From Spirochaetia bacterium (GTDB lineage: Bacteria > Spirochaetota > Spirochaetia > PWKH01), in assembly GCA_007128345.1 (NCBI GenBank), contig SKXS01000195.1:1-18150 (forward strand): DNA of 18,150 nucleotides, read 5' to 3'. Position numbers and translations under genes: made by a program. Position 1 is the stretch's first letter. Each line of letters opens with the position of its first letter. Positions 1 through 7,188 of this stretch are shown piece after piece. A model generated the notes under the pieces. The model searched no databases. It saw only the letters and a program-made list of their open reading frames with translations, and was not told where the DNA came from.

Positions 1-266
1 CCCTGGCGCATCATGGTGCTGATGATCGTATTGATGATTCCCAACGTGATCAGAGCAATAAGGGGTGAAAAATCAAAGCTCCCGCGCGTGAGTCCTGGGA
101 TGCTTCGAAATATCCGCAAGAATGGATCCGTAATTGAGCAAAGGGTCTGGTATGCCTGGGAGAACTGGCTCTCTTCCAGGTTCACCCATGACAGAATTAT
201 CCGTGCAATGATGAGCATGGAGTAGATGGATATGATAAAACTTATTCCTAATGCTAGAGCTCCCAT
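1..266 (-). CDS. yggT: YggT family membrane protein, partial (3' end outside window)
   Basis: The minus strand encodes an open frame of 88 codons running off the left edge of the window. It has a hydrophobic N-terminal segment (residues about 4-28, including LIIARIILSWV), a polar stretch, the conserved block TDPFLRIFRSIPG at 46-58, then DFSPLIALITLGIINTII at 65-82, the start of a second membrane segment. This two-helix layout with a TDP-F-L-R-IP block is typical of the YggT/YlmG family of small inner-membrane proteins. These have been linked to osmotic tolerance and cell-division or envelope functions, but no molecular activity is established. The ATG at 264-266 follows AAAGGAG with about 6 nt spacing. 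It lies 42 nt after the dnaE stop on the same strand, so it is probably cotranscribed with dnaE. The plus-strand ORF at 13-225 is its shadow. Family call is fairly firm; function is unknown. Confidence 0.82.
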   Translation of the reverse strand, partial: MGALALGISFIISIYSMLIIARIILSWVNLEESQFSQAYQTLCSITDPFLRIFRSIPGLTRGSFDFSPLIALITLGIINTIISTMMRQ

Positions 267-308
267 GAACGTCTCCTTTTACCGGGCCTTACAGTATAGC
301 ACAAAAAG

Positions 309-3300
309 CTATTGATACCATACCTCTGTTACCGCCTGATGCTGGTGAAGCATCTCCATAAGCTCCTGAGAGAAACTGGACCTTAGCTGGCTTGAAGCCT
401 TGATGGTCGTATCCCGGGAATCCTCAGGGTCTCTGAGATGCAGGAAAATGGTGCAGTTCCCCGGATGGTCAATGAGCATATCGCGAATGTCCGCGAGCAA
501 CTCTTGGGTGCATAATTCCTTTGCCATGCGGAGATGAATCTCAGAAACATTTTCCGGTTCCAGTTCTTCAGGTTGAATCACCTCATCAACCAAAAACTTC
601 GGTTCCCCCTTCGCATATTCAAGCTTACCGCGGAAGCCGAGTATTGCTTCGCCGGATACCAGGTGGCGATATTTTTGCCAAACTTTTGGGAAGAAGACCA
701 GTTCAACACTCCCGTTGAAGTCCTCCACCTGCACAAAAGCCATGGGCTCACCCTTCTGGGTAACAATACTTCGTACCTGCTGCACCATGGCAAGCAGGTT
801 TCGCTGCCTGTTCTGAACGTACCGTTCGGGGGAGGAGAGATCGATACGTACTGAACGCTTCCAGACATCACGGAAACGGTCCATGGGATGGCCGGAAAAG
901 AAGAACCCGAGCAGCTTGCGTTCAATCTGGAGCTTTTCATGAAGTGCGAAATCTTCCGCAGACCGCATGGTGAAGTTCCCCAGCGACTCCTCCTCATGCA
1001 TATCAAACAAAGATGCCTGCCCGAACCGTTCCCCCTCTTTTTTCCTGCTGATGAAGGTAACCGCATCCTCCAGATTCTGCAGCAGCGTAGCCCGATTGTC
1101 TCCCAGGGAATCGAAGGCACCGGACTGAATGAGTGATTCCAGCACTTTCTTATTCACCACGCGAAGATCCAGCCGGTTGAGAAAGTCCAAAAGCGATGTA
1201 AATGCTCCTCCCTGTCTACGCTCTTCGAGAATGGAGTCTACGGCACCCGAGCCGACGTTCTTGATTCCATTCAGACCGTAGACCACCTTGCCTTCAAAGG
1301 CAGTGAACATCTTTTCTGAGATATTTATATCAGGGGGCAGAACCTCTATTCCCATATTCTGGGTTTCTGCAATATAGATTGGGAGTTTATCAGGGTCATT
1401 AATCTCATTTGTAAGGTTTGCTGCCATGAACTCCACCGGGTAGTTTGCCTTGAGGTATGCTGTCTGATATGCCAGTATGGAATAAGCTGCTGCATGGGAT
1501 TTGTTGAAACCGTATCCAGCAAACGGCGTGAGCATGTCGAAGAAGGAAGCGGCAAAGGCCCGATCGTACCCTTTAGCCTCTGCTCCTTCAATGAATTCCT
1601 TCTTCATGATCTCCATCTCTTTCGGCTTCTTCTTGCCCATGGCCCGGCGCAGGATATCAGCTTTACCAAGGGAGAATCCCCCGATAATCTGGGCGGCCAT
1701 CATGACCTGCTCCTGGTACACGATAACCCCATACGTGGGCTTGAGGACTTCCTCCAAGTCAGGATGCGGATAGGTGATTGGGGTCTGGCCGTTCTTTGAT
1801 GCAATGAATTTAGGAATATTTGCCATAGGTCCCGGCCGGTAGAGTGCGTTCAAGGCTATCAGGTCCTCAATGGATTCCGGTTTAGCATCCTTGAGAATCC
1901 CCTGCATGCCTGAGCCTTCAAACTGGAACACGCATGCGCTTTTCCCTTCGGAAAGCATCGCAAAGGTTGCCGTATCATCATCGGGTATGTGCTCAATGGA
2001 AAAATCCGGGATATGTTTTCTGATCATATGCTCAGTATTCCTAATGAGCGTGAGGGTCTTAAGCCCGAGAAAGTCCATCTTTACCAGACCGCACTCTTCC
2101 AACTGGTCCATTGTGAACTGGGTTGATATGGTGCCGGTTTTTGGATCGCGGTAGAGCGGCACATAATCTGTCAGCTTATGCTTGCCTATAACCACACCCG
2201 CTGCATGAGTGGATGCATTCCGTGTTTTTCCCTGGAGCTTCATACTGGTCTCAATGAGTTCCCGGTATAGGCCTCCCTGTTCGTAAAGCTCCTTGAGTTT
2301 CGGCTCCAGTTCCATGGCCCGCTGAATGGTCATCTTCGGGTCCTTGGGGATGAGCTTGGCTATCTGGTCCGATTCAGCATACGGTATGTCCAATACCCGT
2401 GCTACATCGCGTATCGCCGCCTTGGCTTTCAGGGTCCCAAAGGTGATGATTTGGCCGACCCTGTCTTCACCGTAGCGCCGGGTAACGTAGTCAATTACCT
2501 CCTGCCTGCGCTCATAGCAGAAATCAATGTCAAAGTCAGGCATGCTTACCCGTTCAGGATTCATGAACCGTTCAAAAAGCAGATCGTAGGCGAGTGGGTC
2601 AATATCGGTAATGGTCAGTGCATATGCAACCAGTGATCCGGCGCCGGATCCCCTGCCAGGTCCGACAGGTATATCATGGTCCTTCGCCCACCTGATGAAA
2701 TCCCAGACTATAAGAAAGTAGCCGGTGAATCCCATGGAGGTGATGACATCGAGTTCGTAGTCAGCCCGTTTAATGACTTCATCGGCGGGAGTTCCGTAGC
2801 GTGCCGCCAAGCCCTGATGGGTAAGGTGCCTCAGGTAAGCATCGGGAGACGTAAATTCATCGGGTATGTGGTATTCGGGAAGCATTGGCCCGGGAAGATC
2901 AATTTCCAGGCTGCACATGCGGGCAATTTTTTCTGTATTTTCCAGTGCTTCAGGTACATCGGCAAACAATGCTTGCATTTCCTCAGTACTCTTCAGGTAG
3001 AATTGGTCAGACTCGAACTTCATACGCTTCTCATCATGGAGCTTCTTGTTGGTGCCGATGCATATCATGATGTCCTGTGCGGTTGCATCTTCCTGGTTTA
3101 CATAGTGGATGTCATTAGCAGCTATAAGCGGTATTCCGGTATCACGGGAGATGGCAATGAGCTCCCGGTTCACGATCTTCTGCGCCTCTATGCCGTGGTC
3201 CTGAAGTTCGAGATAAAAATTCCCAGGACCAAAGAGTTCCTGGTAGTGCAGCGCTTTCTCCCGTGCCCGATTGATATCGCCGCTGAGGATGCATGAGGGA

Positions 3301-3731
3301 ATCTCACCGGCAATGCACGCGCTGGTACAGATAAGGCCGTCTGAGAACTGGGAAAGCACTTCATCATCAATACGCGGCTTATAATAGAAACCCTCCGTAT
3401 ACGCAAGGGAAGCAAGCTTGAGCAGGTTTCTGTACCCGTCATGGTTTTTTGCAAGCAGCACCAGGTGATGGTAAATGTTAATCCCCTCTGTTCCCCGTTT
3501 TATCAGACGAGAATTCGGGCTTACATAAAACTCGCACCCGATAATCGGTTCGATGTCATAAGCCTTGCAGACCTTGTAGAACCGCAGCACTCCGAACATG
3601 TTTCCATGATCGGTGATGGCCAGGTGCTTCATTCCGAGCTCTTTGGCACGTGCTGCAAGCTTCGGGATCGCAGCAGCTCCGTCCAGCAGAGAATATTCAG
3701 TATGATTGTGGAGATGTACAAATTCAGCCAT
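309..3731 (-). CDS. dnaE: DNA polymerase III subunit alpha (DnaE)
   Basis: Replicative polymerase catalytic subunit of 1140 aa, close to the usual DnaE1 length. Domains in order: N-terminal PHP domain with H8-N-H10 and TDHGNMFG at 40-47; palm with catalytic pair D401 and D403 in PDFDIDF (398-404) and a likely third aspartate D553 in KMDFLGLK; fingers region with YRPGPM at 631-636; tandem HhH region around 810-880; a beta-clamp-binding motif of the QxxLF type, QASLF, at 905-909; and an OB fold around 980-1045. The PHP domain retains several metal-ligand type residues. The ATG is preceded by TGGAGG with suitable spacing. The gene follows the oxidoreductase operon by 55 nt and precedes yggT by 42 nt, but it seems to have its own promoter (separate entry). 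No intein, frameshift or missing catalytic residue was seen. Confidence 0.98.
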   Translation of the reverse strand: MAEFVHLHNHTEYSLLDGAAAIPKLAARAKELGMKHLAITDHGNMFGVLRFYKVCKAYDIEPIIGCEFYVSPNSRLIKRGTEGINIYHHLVLLAKNHDGYRNLLKLASLAYTEGFYYKPRIDDEVLSQFSDGLICTSACIAGEIPSCILSGDINRAREKALHYQELFGPGNFYLELQDHGIEAQKIVNRELIAISRDTGIPLIAANDIHYVNQEDATAQDIMICIGTNKKLHDEKRMKFESDQFYLKSTEEMQALFADVPEALENTEKIARMCSLEIDLPGPMLPEYHIPDEFTSPDAYLRHLTHQGLAARYGTPADEVIKRADYELDVITSMGFTGYFLIVWDFIRWAKDHDIPVGPGRGSGAGSLVAYALTITDIDPLAYDLLFERFMNPERVSMPDFDIDFCYERRQEVIDYVTRRYGEDRVGQIITFGTLKAKAAIRDVARVLDIPYAESDQIAKLIPKDPKMTIQRAMELEPKLKELYEQGGLYRELIETSMKLQGKTRNASTHAAGVVIGKHKLTDYVPLYRDPKTGTISTQFTMDQLEECGLVKMDFLGLKTLTLIRNTEHMIRKHIPDFSIEHIPDDDTATFAMLSEGKSACVFQFEGSGMQGILKDAKPESIEDLIALNALYRPGPMANIPKFIASKNGQTPITYPHPDLEEVLKPTYGVIVYQEQVMMAAQIIGGFSLGKADILRRAMGKKKPKEMEIMKKEFIEGAEAKGYDRAFAASFFDMLTPFAGYGFNKSHAAAYSILAYQTAYLKANYPVEFMAANLTNEINDPDKLPIYIAETQNMGIEVLPPDINISEKMFTAFEGKVVYGLNGIKNVGSGAVDSILEERRQGGAFTSLLDFLNRLDLRVVNKKVLESLIQSGAFDSLGDNRATLLQNLEDAVTFISRKKEGERFGQASLFDMHEEESLGNFTMRSAEDFALHEKLQIERKLLGFFFSGHPMDRFRDVWKRSVRIDLSSPERYVQNRQRNLLAMVQQVRSIVTQKGEPMAFVQVEDFNGSVELVFFPKVWQKYRHLVSGEAILGFRGKLEYAKGEPKFLVDEVIQPEELEPENVSEIHLRMAKELCTQELLADIRDMLIDHPGNCTIFLHLRDPEDSRDTTIKASSQLRSSFSQELMEMLHQHQAVTEVWYQ

Positions 3732-3747
3732 GGTGTTCCTCCAGGTT

Positions 3748-3777
3748 ACTATACCGGTCTCTCCCGGTATATGTAAA
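3748..3777 (-). promoter_or_regulatory. Candidate sigma70-type promoter of dnaE
   Basis: Read on the minus strand, TTTACA (3772-3777) is separated by 18 nt from TATAGT (3748-3753), both close to the -35 and -10 consensus. The predicted start lies about 10 nt further on, leaving a very short leader that includes the GGAGG before the dnaE ATG. It sits in the 55-nt gap after the FAD-subunit gene, so dnaE could be expressed independently of the oxidoreductase genes. The call is a consensus match only. Confidence 0.55.
3751..3770. promoter_or_regulatory. Perfect inverted repeat inside the dnaE promoter (candidate operator)
   Basis: ATACCGG, six bases (TCTCTC), then CCGGTAT form a perfect 7-bp dyad. 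It occupies nearly the whole spacer between the candidate -35 and -10 elements of dnaE and overlaps the -10 by 3 bp, the position expected of a repressor operator. There is no U-tract on either side, so it does not look like an intrinsic terminator. The binding protein is unknown. Confidence 0.45.
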
Positions 3778-3786
3778 GAGGATTGA

Positions 3787-4671
3787 TCATCTTCCTAGAA
3801 CCTTGGTATTCAGCAGTGAGAGAGAACGCTCAAATGCGCGGACCGATCTGGCATACTGGATCGGGGTGATCCGGTCCGAGTAGTTTTGAAGGCTCTCCCT
3901 GAGCTGCCCGGAAGCCAGTCTGATCTCGGAAGCGGTAAGCGGCAGGCTGCAGTTTGATACGGCTGATTCCACATCCCTGTCTCTGAAAATACCGACACGG
4001 GGTATGGTGATGGATACACGGTAATCTGAAACAGAGGAGTCACCATGTCGGGCAAATACGGCGAAGAGTACCGAATCATTGGGGTATCGATAGGGAAATC
4101 CGATGTGCTGGAAGAACTGGAAGTCCCCTTCGTCAAAAGAAATGCGGATCCGGGTGAGTATCTCTGTCTCCTTGATCTGCAGCCCCCCCTCCTTCTGGTA
4201 AAGTTTATTGAAAGGAATCCAGCGTCCCTGGATGCTCTGAGAACGGCCCCCGCGCAGTTCGACAAGCACTGAAAACAAAGAGAGGCCGCTTGCCAAATTC
4301 AGGCGGAGATCAGGTATGCAGAGGTTTCCGCCCATGGTTGCCTGGCTAGAAATAATGGGAGGGCCGGCTGTTGCAATGGCACGGGCAAGAACTGGAGGCA
4401 GGATATGCCGTCCCGTCTTCAGCACATGCTCAAAGGTCGCCATAGCTCCAATCTCCAGATACCGCTCAGTCCTGCTGATGCGCGACAGATCCGCGACATA
4501 CTTCAGGTGTATAATTTCCCGTGAAACCGGGTACGGATAGGGATAGTACCTGCTCATGAGACCTGTTCCGCCGGCCCAAATGGTAGCCTTAGGCATGCGG
4601 TGACGCAGCTCCACCAGTTCACCCATGGTGGTTGGTTCAAACACGGCGGGCTGCCTACTTTCTGCGGTCAT
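3787..4671 (-). CDS. FAD-binding subunit of a xanthine dehydrogenase-type molybdenum hydroxylase
   Basis: Predicted medium subunit, which would pass electrons from the 2Fe-2S centres via FAD to an acceptor. From the chosen start it is 294 aa, normal for the family. AGGTGL at 33-38 and ATMGGN at 111-116 match the two FAD-binding signatures of the molybdopterin dehydrogenase FAD domain. IGAMATF at 74-80 fits the conserved strand between them, and residues about 170-290 correspond to the C-terminal CO-dehydrogenase flavoprotein-like domain. I chose ATG 4671, 14 codons inside the longest frame, because AAGGAGG precedes it at ideal spacing and the longer start has none. It overlaps the 2Fe-2S gene by 17 nt. 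The domain after AGGT (SRYYPYPYP) is unusual and has several tyrosines and prolines. Subunit identity is firm; substrate is unknown. Confidence 0.88.
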   Translation of the reverse strand: MTAESRQPAVFEPTTMGELVELRHRMPKATIWAGGTGLMSRYYPYPYPVSREIIHLKYVADLSRISRTERYLEIGAMATFEHVLKTGRHILPPVLARAIATAGPPIISSQATMGGNLCIPDLRLNLASGLSLFSVLVELRGGRSQSIQGRWIPFNKLYQKEGGLQIKETEILTRIRISFDEGDFQFFQHIGFPYRYPNDSVLFAVFARHGDSSVSDYRVSITIPRVGIFRDRDVESAVSNCSLPLTASEIRLASGQLRESLQNYSDRITPIQYARSVRAFERSLSLLNTKVLGR

Positions 4672-5143
4672 ATGATTTCCTCCTTCCCTGGTATACAGCA
4701 GCCCGCATGACACCCTGCACCAGCTTATTGGGTTCCACGCAGCTGCACGCGTTGAAGGAGTATGACTCCAATATCTCTTCTTTCTCCGGTTCCGGATTGC
4801 TGTTCAATATGCCGAATGCTATTAACATCTTTGACGGTGCGCAATACTCACAGGGCATCACGTGGACATCAGAAAACCCTCTGACAATGGTGGTGCATTC
4901 CCGGGTCTTCTGAAATCGTTCATATGTGATAATCTCCTGTCCTGCCGCCGCAAATACCGGAATGAGGCAGGACAAGCGTGGTTTGCCGTTGAACAGGATG
5001 ACGCAGTTGCCGCACATGCCCCGTGAGCATCCATGCTTGATGCTTGTGATATTAAATGTATCCATAAGCGTCCTGAACAGCGGTGTATCTGCTGATACAT
5101 TGCATGATACCTGTTTGCCGTTGAGTGTGAATGTCAGGTCCAT
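4655..5143 (-). CDS. 2Fe-2S subunit of a xanthine dehydrogenase-type molybdenum hydroxylase
   Basis: Small iron-sulfur subunit of 162 aa, the usual length. The plant-ferredoxin-like N-terminal domain carries C39, C44, C47 and C59 (HGCSRGMCGNC... then C). The helical C-terminal domain carries the second cluster ligands C98-x2-C101 and C133-x-C135. All eight cysteines are present, so both clusters should assemble. The usual contexts QCGFCTPG and CRCTGY are instead PCEYCAPS and CSCVEP, so the glutamine that normally precedes the first cysteine of the second motif and contacts the Mo cofactor is proline here. The ATG has GGAGG 4 nt upstream and overlaps the stop of the large-subunit gene by 10 nt, indicating translational coupling. 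Electron-transfer role is inferred from the family. Confidence 0.92.
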   Translation of the reverse strand: MDLTFTLNGKQVSCNVSADTPLFRTLMDTFNITSIKHGCSRGMCGNCVILFNGKPRLSCLIPVFAAAGQEIITYERFQKTRECTTIVRGFSDVHVMPCEYCAPSKMLIAFGILNSNPEPEKEEILESYSFNACSCVEPNKLVQGVMRAAVYQGRRKSYDRRK

Positions 5144-7122
5144 GTATCCTCCAGAAGGGAAAGAATTTCGGGCGGAGCAATGGGGATCTCGGCAATTGGA
5201 CGATCAATCGCCTGGGAAAGTGCAGAACAGAACGCTGCATGAAATAGACCTAACAGAGTCTGGACGCCCGACACCGGCTCATCTATCCCCCCCGGCAAGA
5301 ACCGCATGTCAACGATGGGTATGTACTCCGGCAGAATGCGTTCCTCTACAGACAATTGAATAGCCTTGAGCAGTTTAGAGAGCAGGGTAGACCGGAGACG
5401 GTGCTCATTATATACAGGGCCGCAGTCCAAGGTGCACCAAATTCCCCTGATTACAGGCATGAAAGAGATGGTATCAATCTCCAACTCAACTACCATTGCA
5501 CCCCAGCATACAGTCGAGAAGGGCATCAGCCTGTTTGTCTGCTGATCGTCGGATTTTTCACGCCTGCATGCACGGGTAACAGAGATCGGGAGGGGTTCCT
5601 TGAAACGAAGCTGCTTAATCGATTCACAGCAGGATCTGATGGCCGGTGCTATGACAGCAATATCTCTGGAAAGTATGTGAGGACCTGAATCGGGGAGCGT
5701 CTCTGTATCGCCCGGGACTACGTGAATGGTTCCTTCAGGAATATTCAGTACTTCCCTGGCAATGGTTTTCCATGCTGAGGCCGCTTCAGATGTGTGCAGA
5801 CTGGTATAGATAGACAGTGAGTCCTTATCTCCCAGTGTTACCGTAACGGAATAGTGGTTTTCCTCGTCAAATCCATTGGAAAATCCGTTCGGTGTAAACC
5901 CGGAAGCCAATCCGATACCCCTCAGATATCCGGACATAAGCTGCTGTCGTCTCCGCTGTCCTTGATTGGCTGTGAAAACTGCATGCTTGCGGTTGAATGC
6001 AGAGGCGTTTATGACAGTAGTGAGCAGGTCCTCAAAAAGGGGAGATGGGACAGGCGCGCCGTTGAGAAGAATTACCTTTTTATCCAGTAATCGGTTCAAT
6101 CGCCAGTGCGCCGGGTTGATCTGCAATGCTGAACAGATGGATGATGCATGCAGCTCAGCACTGAACAGCGCTGCATCGTATCCGAACCCGTTGAAGTAGT
6201 ATCTGGGAGGATGGGCAGATGTGATAATTCGTACACGTATCTGGTAAGCCTCGGCAGGAGCATACCCCATGGCACCTGTGCGCAGGTGTTCGATGATTTC
6301 TTCGGCAAACAGAGGATATGCTCCCAGGTCAGCAGTGATGTCGATCGATTCTGCCAGCAGATCGCCTGAATCAGTAAGAGCGGTCTTTCGTTTTATGGTG
6401 ATCCTGGGACTCCAGGCGGGGAAGTCATCGATGATGCGAGCAGGTCTCCCGCTCTTCATGGCTGCAAGTGCTGCACAGCAGCTGTAGAGTGACGGATATA
6501 TGAGTTTTTCTCCCAGATACGGAGAGGATGCCGTTTGTCTGACCCGGATATGGTCTTGCTTCACGGCACACACCTGCGACACTGCCGCCTGTACATGGTG
6601 CGGCCAGAGGGTTGATGCGCGGATATTGACAGTACCTTCTGAAATCTCGCAGACAGCACCGTTCGGAGCAGTATAGGAACTCTGATGCTCCTTGCTCAAA
6701 CATACCTGATCTATGACCTTTGCTTCAGGTGTGAAAAACTCTTCGCAGGAACCACGGGAGTCATGGTATTCTCTATGTATGGGAGAAACTTCATATAAGG
6801 AAGCTCCAGCTTCGTAATTTATGCTCATGGAAGCAGCCCATACCTGCGCTGCTTCGAGGGTCGGTGCAAACACGGCTGCGATCGGTTCACCCTGATAGCT
6901 GATTTCCTCTTCCGCAAACAGCGGCAGTTCACTTCCGAGGACCGATACCATTGCGCTGCCGGGTATGTCCTCTTTGGTGATGACATAGACATCTTCCGGG
7001 AGTTCGGGTATACCTAGTGATACAAGCTTCCCTTGCGGAATGGTTGCACGCAGGAGTGTCCCGTGGAGCATGTCCGGCATGCGGATATCGCTAATGTATT
7101 CCATCTGCTTAGCCATGCTCAT
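5134..7122 (-). CDS. Divergent molybdopterin-binding large subunit of xanthine dehydrogenase family
   Basis: First gene of the three-subunit operon, 662 aa, versus about 700-780 aa for most family members. Recognisable family landmarks are YISDIRMPDMLHGTLLRA at 9-26 (usual YTDDI..PGMLHG..LRS), VAVF-like GEPIAAVFAPT at 78-88, WPHHVQ at 173-178, NGFG at 311-314, GDTETLPDSG at 471-480 followed by SRD, and GGIDEP at 611-616, where E615 matches the catalytic glutamate of the usual GxGE. Several cofactor or substrate motifs are altered: FGGK region reads SPYLGEK, RGFG reads NGFG, and the GQG loop is absent. The usual N-terminal stretch before the first motif is also missing. No good Shine-Dalgarno precedes the first ATG, so M1, M3 and M7 remain possible starts. 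Family assignment is good; activity and substrate are uncertain. Confidence 0.83.
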   Translation of the reverse strand: MSMAKQMEYISDIRMPDMLHGTLLRATIPQGKLVSLGIPELPEDVYVITKEDIPGSAMVSVLGSELPLFAEEEISYQGEPIAAVFAPTLEAAQVWAASMSINYEAGASLYEVSPIHREYHDSRGSCEEFFTPEAKVIDQVCLSKEHQSSYTAPNGAVCEISEGTVNIRASTLWPHHVQAAVSQVCAVKQDHIRVRQTASSPYLGEKLIYPSLYSCCAALAAMKSGRPARIIDDFPAWSPRITIKRKTALTDSGDLLAESIDITADLGAYPLFAEEIIEHLRTGAMGYAPAEAYQIRVRIITSAHPPRYYFNGFGYDAALFSAELHASSICSALQINPAHWRLNRLLDKKVILLNGAPVPSPLFEDLLTTVINASAFNRKHAVFTANQGQRRRQQLMSGYLRGIGLASGFTPNGFSNGFDEENHYSVTVTLGDKDSLSIYTSLHTSEAASAWKTIAREVLNIPEGTIHVVPGDTETLPDSGPHILSRDIAVIAPAIRSCCESIKQLRFKEPLPISVTRACRREKSDDQQTNRLMPFSTVCWGAMVVELEIDTISFMPVIRGIWCTLDCGPVYNEHRLRSTLLSKLLKAIQLSVEERILPEYIPIVDMRFLPGGIDEPVSGVQTLLGLFHAAFCSALSQAIDRPIAEIPIAPPEILSLLEDTWT

Positions 7123-7140
7123 AAGGTATCACGTATAGGA

Positions 7141-7168
7141 TTGAATCTGCAATCATTTCGCGTACAAT
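7141..7168 (+). promoter_or_regulatory. Candidate ligA promoter
   Basis: TTGAAT (7141-7146), a 16-nt spacer and TACAAT (7163-7168) make a reasonable sigma70-type promoter in the 66-nt divergent gap between the oxidoreductase operon and ligA. The predicted start is close to the AGGAGG at 7175-7180, giving a very short leader. GATTG and CAATC at 7139-7154 form a small dyad over the -35 region. No convincing promoter for the divergent oxidoreductase operon was found in the same gap. Confidence 0.45.
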
Positions 7169-7188
7169 AGCGTCAGGAGGTGGTGTAC

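Noticed and set aside
13..225. Plus-strand ORF of 70 aa at the left edge
   Set aside because: It is the shadow of the minus-strand YggT-family gene, which has the family motif and a good ribosome site.
2676..3296. 206-aa plus-strand ORF
   Set aside because: It lies inside dnaE coding sequence on the other strand and has no recognisable domain.
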